Shown piece by piece: positions 12,474 through 23,676 of a stretch of DNA of 64,000 bases. The translations under genes were made by a program, and so were the position numbers. Within the stretch, counting starts at the first letter, position 1; each line of letters opens with the position of its first letter. The DNA lies in NCBI GenBank assembly GCA_038380795.1, contig CM076280.1, forward strand, positions 4,141,501 through 4,205,500, given 5' to 3'. The notes below the pieces were generated by a model. The model ran no database searches and was not told the origin of the DNA. It saw only the letters and a program-made list of their open reading frames with translations. This DNA is from Pyrocephalus nanus (taxonomy: Eukaryota > Chordata > Aves > Passeriformes > Tyrannidae).

Positions 12474-12726
12474 TCTTCATGCAACCTTTTCTTTTGTTTT
12501 CAAAAATTCTTTTCCAACTATTTCTTTTTTTTTGATAAGCTTCATGCAACTATTTTGCTTTGAAAAATCTTCATTAAACCCTTCCTTTATTTTTTTTAAA
12601 TATAATCTTCATGCAACTCTTGCTTTTACTTTTTAAAGTCATGCAACTCTTTTCTTTTGTCTTTAAAAATCATGCATCTCCTTTTTTTGCTTTTAAAAAC
12701 CACTCAACTCTTTCTCTTGCTTCAAA
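12474..12726. repeat. Degenerate minisatellite, eight units of 27-38 bp
   Basis: Eight successive units share a core like TTCATGCAACTCTTTTGCTT followed by TTTAAAAA. I place the units at 12474, 12510, 12541, 12568, 12606, 12639, 12670 and 12700. Unit lengths vary through changes in the T and A runs, while the CATGCAACT core is kept best in units 1, 3, 5 and 6. The array is strongly strand-asymmetric, with C and T on the plus strand and few G. Confidence 0.85.
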
Positions 12727-14700
12727 TCTGTGGCAGCCAGGGGCCTGTCAGGAGGGGGAACACGAAGTTAGGCTCTGTTTTAAGTCCCTCCCAGCAGCCC
12801 AGGGTTCAGTGAAGAACATTCCTTTGCCCCCAGCCTTGTCCTGGGGATGAATCTCATTAGCTCAGTATCCTGAGAGCAGGGAGGGGAACACAGCAAAGCC
12901 TCGGGAATGGCCCAAAGCTCTCTAAGGAGCAGAGCAAATTAGCAGAAAAAGGGGAGGAGAGTTGCCAAAGCGATCTTTGGAGTTGTCCCCCTTGAGATGA
13001 GGTGACAGGAGAACAGGGGCTGTCGTGCCTCCAGCTTCACACGGTGGCAGGGGAACAGATTAGCTCATCTTTCAGTGACAGACAGGAGCTTGGCCCCTGG
13101 GTTTTTTTATCCCAAACATCACCTTTCCCAAGGGAGGGGGAACTTCCAGCCCTGTTTTTGTCCCCCAATAAGTGTCAGCTGTCAGGCTGGAGGGAACCCG
13201 CACAATGACCCGCCCAGGATGGAAAGGAGAAAGCTTTTTGCCACGGGGCACTGCTGCTGGTCTCTTTCTGAAGCTGAAGGAGGGGTAATTAGAGGCCTTG
13301 GATAATCTATTCCCCTCACATCCTCTGGGGGAAATGGAATGGCAGGTTTTTGGGGGATTTCAAGGACAGCTCACTCCATTTAATGCCTTTTGCCACCAAC
13401 AAGCTGTGCAGCTTTCAGGGAGGTCAAACTTGGAGGGGAAGTGAAGAACACTTGTTTGCTCTTGTGATAGAAAGTTAAGTATTGATAATCTAACCAGGAG
13501 TATTTTGGTAAAGGTACTGACAGGAAAAAAAAGAGAAAAAACCCCCAAACTAAACCAAATAAAGCTGTTTCAGAGTCCACTCTGGATTTTTTGAAGTAAA
13601 TGCAGAAAATAAAGTTGCAAATTGAAGTGAAAAATCAAACAAATATCAGTGACACCTCAGTCACTGATGTATTAAAAGTTATATTGTAAAAATTAGGATA
13701 TAGGGAAAAGTTGTCCTGAAATAGGAAGGTGTCAGTCACAGTGGGAGGGGCAGTTTTTCCTGGGATGAAAACACTAAAAAGGAAAGGGTGACAAGCTGAG
13801 TGCAGCAAATCTCAGAAAAATCATTATGGAAAAGCAGCTGGAGGTGTTTGATATTTTCCAGGCACAACAGGTGTGTGTGGGAAGACCGATGTGTTTCCTT
13901 ATATGTGAAGGAGAAGGGGAAAAGGAGCAAAAGGAAAAAAAAAGCAATTATAAAAGACAGAAAACACAGAGATCGTGGCTTCCAGCAGCAAGTACTGTTG
14001 GAGTGACAGATCCCTCTTGAGAGCTTTTAAACACATTGGAAGCAACCACCTTCCCAGGAACTCAAAGTCTAAGCAGACAAGGCACACAAAGAAAGGGGTG
14101 GAAAGGGGAATAATTACCCAGAATTTGTGATGAGGAACAAAAGGACTAAGTTACTTGTCACACAATACCTTGTGTTTCAAACACCTAATCCCACAGCCTG
14201 AGCAATAGAGACCACCCTTCCTCCTGCCAGGGTATTTTTAATTGCACACAACTCAAAGGGAAGGAAGGCTCTGTCACTGAGAAGTCTTAAATCCTCCTAA
14301 TTAAGTGGAGGGCTTGAAAAGCCCTTAAGAAAACAAGGGAAAGAGTGAAAGGAAAGTAGCTGAATAACATCAGAAATAAACACTAGACTTCTTGCTAAAT
14401 ATGACACTTCCATCAGTCAGAGGCCCCAGGGGAGAGCAGGGCTGGAGACAGGCTGGGACTTCTTGCAGATCATTAAAAGTCTGAGGAGCATTTTAAGCAG
14501 TGCAGGGTATAAAAGCAGCCTGGAGCCCCACTGGAGTGGGACACTGCAAGTGGGAGGTCTGAATTATCCCTTCAGCTCCCACTGCCTCAAGGAACTGCAG
14601 GCTATTTTCTTGGCTTAGCACGTGCAGGAGAAACGGCCCAAACTGAAAACTCACCTTAAAATAAGAATCTAAACTGAAGACATGAAAAATCAGCAAATAT
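12727..14700. other. Unique non-coding sequence
   Basis: No gene recognised. 12727-13290 is relatively GC-richer with a few CpG, but there is no promoter-like cluster. A 9-bp perfect inverted repeat occurs at 13645-13668. Purine-rich A/G sequence lies at about 13905-13970. Confidence 0.5.
13645..13668. repeat. Short perfect inverted repeat
   Basis: ATCAGTGAC (13645-13653) and GTCACTGAT (13660-13668) are perfect complements around the six-base loop ACCTCA. Confidence 0.9.
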
Positions 14701-15140
14701 TTTGCAAGTCTTGCATCCCTATTTGTAAATTAAGAGCGTGGAAACCCATCATATTCATGAAATGGTCAGACAGCTCTGATGGCATAAACAGCAATAGGAT
14801 GCTCTCTCATAATTAAGATAATTTTAAAGCTCCATCATTAGTTTACTCAGACCAGCAGCTCTATGGGCAAGTCACAGGCACCTTACAAATCAAAACTACA
14901 GAGATTTCCTCAACTTGAATGGAAATAAGTATAACTTCCCAAACAAGTTGTCTTGATGGCTTTTGGGACTCTTCCTCTGCAGCTACAAAGCACTTGGGAT
15001 TTCCTCCTTGGTAATAAATATTTGTGATGCCTTAGACACGATTTGGGTCTAGTTTTCAATGTTAAATAAATCAAACTCATGTACTAAGTTCAATTAGGGT
15101 CATGTATTTAGTCTTCATGGCATAATTACCAGACTTCCTC
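14701..15140. promoter_or_regulatory. AT-rich candidate regulatory block
   Basis: Repeat-free, AT-rich sequence with several homeobox-like cores (CATAATTAAGATAATTTTAA near 14808, CATAATTACC near 15120). It resembles conserved non-coding elements in composition, but nothing in the window itself proves constraint. Confidence 0.2.
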
Positions 15141-15528
15141 ATATTTCTTTTCTTTCCCCCTCCTTTATTTCTTTCCAGCTTGATTGAAGCTTTACTTTTT
15201 GCCATTTGTCCTTTTCCTGCTACACTTCCTGACTCACAGCAGGTTTTCCCCAGTGTTCTTGTTCTCTGCTCTGAACACCAGTGAAGATGGTTTGTTCCTT
15301 CCTCACCAGTTGAATTTTAAAATTAGCTAGTTCCATTTCTCTCTTTATCCCTCTGCAGCCTTTCTTTATGATACATATTCCTAATAATTTTAACATTCTG
15401 ATTGTTAATTAACTCCTAACCCTTTCCACACTCGAGTCTTCAGCCACACAACTTCATTCCTGCATCCACCTCGTTCAGACCCAATTTTGCTCCTTACATC
15501 CTTGAGAAAACGAAATTGCCCTGGAAGC

Positions 15529-15546
15529 TTTTTTTTTTTTTTTTTT
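15529..15546. repeat. T18 homopolymer
   Basis: Perfect 18-T run. On the minus strand it would be a poly(A), but no recognisable processed transcript lies next to it. Confidence 0.95.
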
Positions 15547-15978
15547 GCAGAAAAGCATAAAAGCCTTTAATTCCTCCCTTCCCCGAGTCAGACAATGGAA
15601 TAAGGGAAGCCCTGTTGCTCCAGGCACTGTAAAAAAGGCAGCAATTCACCAAGTTGCAGCAGGGGATGAAGGTCAGCAATGCAGCCAGTCCTCCTCGGCT
15701 GGAATTCCTGCCACACAGGGCTTATTGTCCAGCAGGAACCAGAGTTGCTGAGGGTTCCTTCCTCTCGCTGAGTAAACAGGGGCAGCCACCACATCCAAGA
15801 AAACCCCCAAGTCGGCAAAACAACACAAGTAATTGTGTTCTCCCAGGGCCAAATGTGACCGAAAGGAAAGGAGGGAAAAGGCTTTGGGAGCATGAGAAGG
15901 GAGAGCTTTCAAAGGCAACTTTGATTGGGTTACGATGCTATTTCAGCACAAACTGTGACCCCGGAATTTCTAGAGGGG

Positions 15979-16050
15979 AAAAAAAAAAAAAAAAAAAAAA
16001 TCAAGAGCAATAATTGCCAAAAAAAAAACAAACAAAAAACCCAAAAACTT
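15979..16050. repeat. A22 tract and A/C-rich patch
   Basis: A22 at 15979-16000, then a short unique spacer and an A-rich patch with C interruptions (AAACAAACAAAAAACCCAAA). No retrotransposed body is recognised upstream. Confidence 0.9.
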
Positions 16051-16468
16051 GAGCAAAGTTTTTGTTTGATCTTCTGAACTTTTAGAGGGAGAAAAAGCAG
16101 AAAAAACCCTCTTCAACTAACCCATTTTAGACTGTTGAGTCCAGTGGTCAGAATATACAGAATATATTTAATCCATACAATAATTTATTTAACCTCAAAG
16201 ACTTGGTTTCATCAGTGCCTCTTAAGTTTTTTCTTTCAGAATGTAGAGTTTTATATTTGAAATTGTTATAAAATGTATATAAATGCATATAAAAAGTCTG
16301 AAAACACTGTTTAGAAAGTAACAAGTGTTTTCTAAACCAGGCATTTCATGAACAACTTTGGCTCTCCCCCTCTGAACAGATAAAACAGGAAAAGTTCTGT
16401 GCTCATTCCAACAGCTCAGCATTAGGATGAGTAGCTGAGATTATCAAATCACACACTTTCCATACATT

Positions 16469-16485
16469 AAAAAAAAAAAAAAAAA
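16469..16485. repeat. A17 homopolymer
   Basis: Perfect 17-A run with no recognised retrotransposon next to it. Confidence 0.95.
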
Positions 16486-17310
16486 TTAAAGCTGGAAAGC
16501 TGGTGGAATTGTGTGAAAAAAACACAAACCCCACAGCTTTCAATTGCTGGCATTTAGTTTGGATTATTATTTTTTATTCCATTTGAATGCTGCCGAAAAA
16601 CCTGATCTTCAGGAGACATGGGATGAATTTTTATTTTTCTTGCAGAAAGTCAATTTAAGTCAGTGAGGCAGGAAAAGATCAAATTGCAGGAGAGCATTAG
16701 CAAAAATTTAAATATCATCTTTCTAGTGTAACCTCATTTTGGAAAGCAGGGAGGGCTCCTCCCAGGAGAGCTGACATTTGAATTTTTAGAGGATCAAATG
16801 CTAAGAACAGAAGATTTGCTCAGCCTTGTTTCTTTTCCAGCAGAGGACACAGCTCTGTCATGTCTCTTGTAGTATTTTAATTGTGCTCCTTTTTAAGTGA
16901 CAAATAATCAGGGATTTCTCCCTTTTTGTCTTCAGTTCAGACCAGCAGATTCAGGGCAGGGGCCTTAAATATACCCTGGGTGTGGGTTCCAATCCAAAAT
17001 TGGATGAGGGAGTTTAAAATAAAAGTTATCAACAAAGCAACAGCTTTCTAGGAGTTTATTCCACCAGTCTTCCTTTGGGTGACATCCTTACTGAGGTCAG
17101 GAATTCACAATATCTCAGCTAATCTTGGAATCTCACAACAATTAAAGCTGATTTTGCACTGATTTAACACAACTAGATGCCAACAAGCTGGGAGAACAGA
17201 GAAAGTGAGGCCCAAGTGGTTGTAGATACACCAAGTACAAAATAAATTCATTAATTATCAAGCACTGGGATAGCAATTTAAGCACAAAATGAAGTTTTAG
17301 GAACTCATGT

Positions 17311-17451
17311 TCATGGAACCACAGGCTGGTTTGAGTTGGAAGGGACCTTCAAGATCATTTTTTTCCAAGCCCTTGCCATGGGCAGGGACACCTTCCAGTA
17401 TCCCAGGTTGCTCCAAAACCTGTCCAACCTTGGACACTTCCAGGGATGTGG
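17311..17451 (-). mobile_element. CR1 LINE 3' fragment
   Basis: Antisense CR1: TTTGAGTTGGAAGGGACC, GCCATGGGCAGGGACACC, CCCAGGTTGCTCCAAAACC and TGGACACTTCCAGGGATG. It lies about 150 bp before the 255-bp tandem duplication. Confidence 0.92.
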
Positions 17452-17602
17452 GAAACTTCCTTGGTACCCCTGAGGGAAAACCCAATCTTATCCTAAAATT
17501 GAGGAGCATTAAGACCCGAGTATTACATGTGTTCAACAGGCAAGGCACAGCAGAGGCTGAGCTGGCAATTCTTCTCTGCTGGAAAAGCTTTGGATTATCA
17601 CC

Positions 17603-17863
17603 ACAGGAAAGGAGGGATCACCACAGAGGGGAGTTGCTGGTGTTTAAAGGAATCATCTCCAATGAGCTGGCGTGATTTGATGTATACAATAAACAAGGAA
17701 TAAACAGCACCTTAACAAAATGAAGATTTGCCTGCATATAGCCATTAAGGGGATACAAAAATCTCCTGTGTATCAATGCATTAACCCTTTCTTTCCCCAC
17801 AAAGAAGGCACAGAAACAGTCAGTTCCCTGCTAATACTAATAAAACATTAATTTTCATTACCT
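17603..17863. repeat. Tandem duplication, copy 1 (261 bp)
   Basis: The first of two direct copies of an otherwise unrecognised sequence. It starts at ACAGGAAAGGAGGGATCA and ends at ATTTTCATTACCT. The first ~81 bp and last ~130 bp match copy 2 closely (about 90 percent over the first 81 bp by eye), while the central ~40 bp are much more diverged. The end contains an AATAAAA string. No coding frame is conserved between the copies. Confidence 0.93.
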
Positions 17864-18114
17864 ACAGGAAAGGAGGGATCAGCACAGAGGGAAGTTGTTG
17901 GTGTTTAAAGGAATTATCTTCAATGAACTGGCATGATTTGATGTCTTGGGGCCTGTTGGATAAACCTTGCAACATGAAGATTTGCTTACACATAACCATG
18001 AAGGTGACCCAAAAACCTCTGGGTATCAATGCATTAACCCCTTCTTTCCCCACAGGGGAGGCACAGAAACAGTCAGTTCCCTGCTAATCCTAATAAAACA
18101 TGAATTTTCATTTC
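17864..18114. repeat. Tandem duplication, copy 2 (~251 bp)
   Basis: Immediate head-to-tail second copy of the unit at 17603. Its central part differs (CTTGGGGCCTGTTGGATAAA instead of the A-rich equivalent), making it several bases shorter. Shared landmarks include GTATCAATGCATTAACC, CTTTCCCCACA and the run GGCACAGAAACAGTCAGTTC followed by CCTGCTAAT. Most differences in the matched parts are transitions. Confidence 0.93.
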
Positions 18115-18700
18115 CATTTTCCACTGTGTGGATTAGAGTAAGCAGGTAAAAGCTGTTTCCCCTCTCTGATCACATCCAATCCCTTCTCCCTTTCTCCACC
18201 CCAACCTTCATCAATGTGACACTGCTAAGCCTTCCTCTAAAGCAACAGCCAGAGCTGAAAGAACTCTCAATCACCTTTTTCACCATTCAAAGCAGCAAGT
18301 TTAGCCCCTAAATACCTCCAGAGCTCTGGACTTGCATTCAGAAAGGCCCAGTAACACCTTATTCATCTGAGATCATTATTCCCTCGAGGTTAACTGGAGT
18401 TTTTATGGGTCAAGTCACAGCTCTGGGCAGAAAAACTTGCTAATTTATTGTTCTTCAAGAGTGTAATCTTACAAGGCTCTAAGTATGTTTCTCATTAAAA
18501 GTGACATTTGAATTTCAGGGGGGTGATATTGGTTTGTTGCCTGTTTTATTTTTATAGCCACTTTATAGCCATTTCCAACGAGCTGTTTGTTAAATTGATT
18601 TGGGTGTTTGATGTATTTAAGTGTGTTGTACTGCGGCTGTCACTTCATGGAACATCTGAAAGAAATTCCCTATCCACTGTTAATTCTAAATGGAATTGAA

Positions 18701-18740
18701 TATATTCTACACACAAAATGTATATTCTAAACACAAATAG
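18701..18740. repeat. Two 20-bp tandem units
   Basis: TATATTCTACACACAAAATG is followed directly by TATATTCTAAACACAAATAG, differing at a few positions. Confidence 0.9.
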
Positions 18741-19741
18741 AATACATTAATCAATAACAGATTAAAAAAGAACCCAACTTGGCTGCCAGAAACTGGCACC
18801 CTGCATTCAGAGGAGGAGTTGTCTTTCTCCTCATAAGAGGACTTTTATCATGACAAACAGAACATTAGAGAATTTGAAATGATTAAAAGCAAGAAAAAAA
18901 AAAAAACCACAACTCTTCCTTCCCCTCAAAAGATTAATGGAAAGCACCTCGGGATTAATCTACATGAAAAGCCTCACATAAAATAATTGTTGTAAAAACT
19001 CTTGACAGCATCTGTCAAACCCTGTCCTTTGAATAGGTGACATCTCTATTAAACCCTCCCTCCATTAGTATTCCATCCAGATTTAAGGAATGGGAAGTGT
19101 CAGGCAGTCACAATATATTCCCAGCTGATGCAACTAAAAAAGAATTCCAGCAGGCTTCAGATGGAGTTTGAAACCCCTTTCCTTCCAGCCTGGCTTTTTA
19201 TTTGCTGACAGATGCTTTTACAGACCTGCTCCCTTCTGAAGCCAGAGATCAGAAATCGCCCAGGCAGAGGCTGCAGCAGAAAATCAGCACAGCAAGAATG
19301 AATAAAAACCCCCTTTATTTTGAACGAAACTTGAGCACATTTGCCAACAACAACAGGTACCACACCATTGTTTCCTGGAGATTCATCTGCTTGTGTAAGC
19401 TGTCCCAGTTCTCCCTGGCAGGCAAGGAAAAGCTGCTTTCAAATTTCACCTACATCAGCACCAACGAGGAGCAACACCACAAAAACAGAATTAGTTCCAG
19501 TTTATTTCAATATGACTGAGGTTGAAGCCCTTGAAATTCTGATTTTCCAGTCAGTGGAATGAAGACAGCAAACAATAGTTGCCTACCTTAAGCAGGATTT
19601 TGGGCTGACACATTAACATTTGCTCAGTGTTCAAGAACTTCCAGCTCGAGTAATTCACACATTTTAAATTTGCCTGGAGTTGATCCTGTGCTTAATAACA
19701 GTGATTTCAATCAACTCACACCAGAAGATGTTTGGTCAGTG

Positions 19742-19756
19742 TTTTTTTTTTTTTTT
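19742..19756. repeat. T15 homopolymer
   Basis: Perfect 15-T run followed by CCTAGGG. Poly-T before CCTAG resembles a polypyrimidine tract, but no exon is recognisable after it. Confidence 0.9.
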
Positions 19757-21302
19757 CCTAGGGAACACTACTTTGTGCTGCTGTGGTCAAATCCAGCACA
19801 GGCTGCTCCCCTGGCACAGACAGAGGGCTCCTTATCTGGCAGCAAGTCCCTGTGCCAGCTCAGCATCCTGAATGTACCTTCTACATTAAAAAAAAAAACA
19901 ACAAACACACAAAAACAAGAAACCACACAGAAATCAAGCTAATTTTCATTTCCCTTCCTATTTTCCAGTCTCCAGGAGCAAAGGACTTTTGCTTCTTTAA
20001 TTAAAACTTCCCCTCTGCAGCTGCACTGGGTTAGCACAGGACACATTGTTTGGCTTCCAGTGCACCTGTAGAGTCAAGAACTCAGGACAGGAATGTGTCA
20101 AACCAGAAAGGGTGAGAAAGATGGTTGAAACCAAGAGCCACATTGAGTTTCTTTTGCCATCAAAAGAGAAAACAAGCCCATTACATTTTCTCCATAGGAA
20201 TTTTATTGAGAAAGTGACATGTGTTGGGCATTAAAATTAACGCAAGAGAATCAAAACCTCATAATTTTGGAACAGAGTGTCCTGGAATGCAAGAGAAAAT
20301 TTAGACCAAAAAAAAAAAAAAATCAAGATTCATTTTCACAGCAAGTATTTCCCCCTTTTCTGCCAAAGAAGACAGAAAGAAAAGAGCAGATTTAATGAAA
20401 ATTAAGCTGAAGCCCACAATTTCAATACAAAATAGGGACGGGGTGGTACCTAAAAGTGAATTTCAACCTTTTGGCTACACTTTTGGATGCAAAAGAGGCC
20501 ACACATGAAGCAGCCACACAAAAGCTGGGCCTGCAGAGCTGAAGGAAGGGATGCATTGGAAGGGTGAGGCATCAGGAGGGCTGGAACTTTTTAGTGAGAG
20601 AAAAATACTCTGCAGCTGGGCCTTGTGGACCCCAAAATGTAACAATATGTGATTTTACATGTAGTACCAAGCCCTGAATAAATTGGGAAGCACATGAATG
20701 CAGAATTAGCATATTTAAGAACAAAATTATGACAAATTCTGGCTGATTTTTGGGACACCTTTCATTTAATGGGAGGCCCTGACTCATTCCTCAGCTCTCA
20801 GTTGTGGCTGCATTTCAATCCAGGTGATCACAATTTCCCAAGAAAAGTAGGATTTTACTCCAACATACTGCAAGGATTTATCTTCAGACCAAGCTCAAGT
20901 CCCTCTACCCTCAGTCAAAACATTTTACATATCCCAGTCCTTTTTTCCTTACAAAACTCCTGCATTTTTCCCCATTCAGAGCAAGACCTTTAAAGCAAGG
21001 CCTGAACTCACAGATACAAAGAATACTCAGAGCTATAATGAGGAGTTCTGCCATAGGGCCAGTATTTTTTAAACAAGGAACTTGTTTAAAAACTCATAGG
21101 CCAATTCAGAAATCAGCCAGAGAACACTGAGTTAGAAATAAACCTTGAGTTATTCCACAGCTGTCTACACATGGCTCCTTAAAACAGCTAATTTAGACAA
21201 GTTGAATTCAATAGAAGACAAACTCTGCTTGTCAGTCTGTGTATGTATGAACCTCTGTACTTTATAAACTGTCCCTGCAGGTGAACTCTTCAAATAAGAA
21301 AT

Positions 21303-21549
21303 CAAGCCCAACCATTAACTCAGTGTTCACCATTAAACCGTGCCCTCAAGTGCCACATCCATGTGTTTTTTGAACACTTCCAGGCATGGTGGTTCCCTGT
21401 TCCAGTGCCTGGCCACCCTTTCTGTGAAGAATTTTTCCCACCTAATACCTAATTTAAAACCTCCTTTGGTGAAATTTGGTCATCCCCTCCCTTCCTGTCC
21501 CTTGTTACCCAGGAGATGACATCAACACCAACCTTGCTACAACCTCCAA
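21303..21549 (-). mobile_element. CR1 LINE fragment, older variant
   Basis: Antisense CR1 of a more diverged type. It runs CCCAACCATTAACTCAG, ACCATTAAACCGTGCCCTCA, AACACTTCCAGGCATGGTGG, TGTGAAGAATTTTTCCCACC and CCTGTCCCTTGTTACCCAGG. The extreme 3' end is missing and a few short gaps are present, so it is an older insertion than the copies near 2.1 or 6.3 kb. Confidence 0.88.
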
Positions 21550-21817
21550 CTGCTCAAGAGTAAAGTAATAAAAAATTTAGGGAATTCTTTAGGAATTTTT
21601 TCCAAAGTAAGTCATCGAGCCACAAATCCTACATGTTCTTCTTTCAACACAAGATTTCTGACAAGGGCAAAGCTTCACCAGGAGAAAGAACGAGACCCTG
21701 GGTTGCCCCAGCCGTGAAGGAGCTTCACGTGGAGAACTTTGCATCAGCAATAAATCCTTCAGAGGCACAGGAAAATGAGGCCTCTTTGTGGGAAGGGCTA
21801 AGCAAAGGCTGGAGGGG

Positions 21818-22047
21818 CGATGGGAAGGGGTGGGAGGGGGGCAGGGGATGCCCATCCCGGTGTCCTCCGGCCCTTTCCCAGCTCGGGTTTCGGGCGCTGT
21901 TCACCCCGCGGTGCTGAAACCGCGAGCGGAGCCCGGGACGGACACCCCGGGAGCTCTGGCTTCGTTAATCTTCCTTAATTAACGAACATTCACCTGCAGC
22001 CCACCGTGGTCCCGAGTTATCAGAGCTACGTGTCCGGTCTACTCGTC
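21818..22047. promoter_or_regulatory. CpG cluster, possible promoter or first exon
   Basis: I count 13 CpG dinucleotides between 21858 and 21949, and about 21 across 21818-22047, in a window where CpG is otherwise scarce. The core contains CCCGG, GGGCGC, CCCGCGG and ACCGCGAG strings, and a CACGTG E-box lies upstream at 21726-21731. Such clusters often mark transcription start sites. There is no obvious TATA box, and strand cannot be decided. The open frame through the core (21788-21982) has no known domain. Confidence 0.5.
21961..21986. repeat. Perfect 9-bp inverted repeat with CpG
   Basis: TTCGTTAAT (21961-21969) and ATTAACGAA (21978-21986) are exact complements at the edge of the CpG cluster. 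The right side also contains the palindrome TTAATTAA (21975-21982). Confidence 0.9.
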
Positions 22048-22370
22048 CCTTTTTAAACACAGATGGGCTCCAGGAACGTGCTGGTCCACAAATGCTGAGA
22101 TGAGACAAGATCCATCTTTCCCTCAGCACATGTAGAAAAAGATGTGGCTCATCATCAGAAGTGAAAACCTGGACATCAGAAGCTTCGTTCATACCCTAAA
22201 CTATCTGCTGCACCTGCAACTCCTGTTTTGCCTCAGACCTGCACGTTTATTTAAGGCAAAGAACCAGTCACAGCATCAGAATGTGCTTTCAATATGAAAA
22301 TCTTCCACGTCAGGTTCAGCAGGTAGCACCTGAAATGGAGCTTCAAGGGCCATATGAGCATCAGTAAAAG

Positions 22371-22395
22371 AACAAAAACAAACAAACAAACAAAC
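22371..22395. repeat. (CAAA)n microsatellite
   Basis: Short run of CAAA units within an A-rich context. Confidence 0.9.
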
Positions 22396-23068
22396 CATCC
22401 CCAAAACCTCCACTATTTGATGCATCTTTAACATGAGAAAAGCAGAAAATACAAGGCCAGCTTTTCAACTACAGTTCCTGCTATAACACTAGAGGAAGTT
22501 ATGGATACGCTCCCAATTTACCAAAAGCTTTAATGAATCTATCACAGACACCCAGAGTTCACTGAAAACTAGGATTTTTATTGAGTGGCCTCAAACCCTA
22601 AGTTGTTTTAATTCCAGGTTGGAACAGATATTTAAAGGTTTGCTCTACAGTTGCAACATCTGTTGGATTAAAGATCAGAACTACAAAGTACAGGATGGCA
22701 GATCAGCTCAAGCAGGTCCACTACACAGATTTAAAATGGATTTATGTACTTATATATCCAGAGAAAGCAGCAGGAGGCTGACCCAGCACAAACACTTTGA
22801 CACTGCAGCAACTGTGGTTTAAGAAAGAAATTCATTAAATCCATCCATGGAAAATTCACATCTGCTACCAGGGATAAAAATAGAAAGGCAATAAACAGCT
22901 TGTTCTCAATTCTTTCCCTGTTTGCAGCCAAAGTTCAAATAACTTCTCCCAACTCTGCCTTTAAGCTGGATTTTATATATTCTTATATCATAACCACGAA
23001 GAGTCTGTTTTCAATATGATTTTACTTAACCAGCTGAGTAGATAAACAGCCAACACATGTGCTCAGGG

Positions 23069-23084
23069 TTTTTTTTTTTTTTTT
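23069..23084. repeat. T16 homopolymer
   Basis: Perfect T16 followed by CTTCTG. No exon or retrotransposed body is recognised on either side. Confidence 0.92.
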
Positions 23085-23485
23085 CTTCTGAGAAGAGCTT
23101 CAACCAGAACATCATCACACAATTCCATCAACTGAACAGGATCCCCTTTCCCTGTTCCTCGTGGTTCTTTGGCACCACTTCCAGGAGCTTTAAACACAGT
23201 AAGTGGATCTTGAAAGACAGAAGCTCCTTCAGAGATTTGAAACACTGAAATCAGAATCTTTGAAGAAAAAAATAGGTACTTTAATTCATTTTTCCTCACC
23301 GAAGAGAGCAGAGCTCAGTCTCCAGCTGTGGTAACCACAGGATGCAGACTGTGATGGAGACATCTGTTATCTGACAGGTTACATTTGCACCTACTTTTAT
23401 TAAATTCTTTCTCCAGCTGTTCACCTTCTCATTACTGCACTACCTGAGCATCTGTCCCTGCAGAATTAATCTTGGTAAAGTCATT

Positions 23486-23502
23486 AAAAAAAAAAAAAAA
23501 AA
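23486..23502. repeat. A17 homopolymer
   Basis: Perfect 17-A run without a recognised retrotransposon body. Confidence 0.95.
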
Positions 23503-23646
23503 GGCAATAACAAAACTTCCCAACATCACACAGGGGTGTTTCAAGGAAGATAAAAATTCCTTATGAAATGCTATTGAAGCAGATTCTTCTCCTCATCCAA
23601 CAAAACAAAGCCAAGGCTTCTCAAGGGAAAACTGTATTTCTAGTCA

Positions 23647-23676
23647 GATATAGATAGATAGACAGATAGATAGATG
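23647..23676. repeat. (GATA)n microsatellite
   Basis: About seven GATA-type tetramers with small interruptions (one TAGACA). A potentially polymorphic locus. Confidence 0.92.

Larger units (their letters stand above)
15141..17310. other. Non-coding sequence with long A/T tracts
   Basis: No gene recognised. It contains T18 at 15529-15546, A22 at 15979-16000 followed by an A/C-rich patch to about 16050, and A17 at 16469-16485. 16090-16300 is very AT-rich. Overlapping frames at 15588-16013 on both strands have no recognisable domain. Confidence 0.5.
18115..21302. other. AT-rich non-coding sequence with simple repeats
   Basis: No gene recognised. It holds a 20-bp tandem duplication (18701-18740), an A-rich patch at 18893-18908, T15 at 19742-19756, an A/C patch around 19886-19925 and A15 at 20308-20322. 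Frames at 19202-19519 and 19670-20004 have no known domain and are partly made of the simple sequence. Confidence 0.5.

Noticed and set aside
19742..19800. T15 followed by CCTAG as a splice acceptor
   Set aside because: No exon with coding or conserved character follows and no matching donor is apparent.
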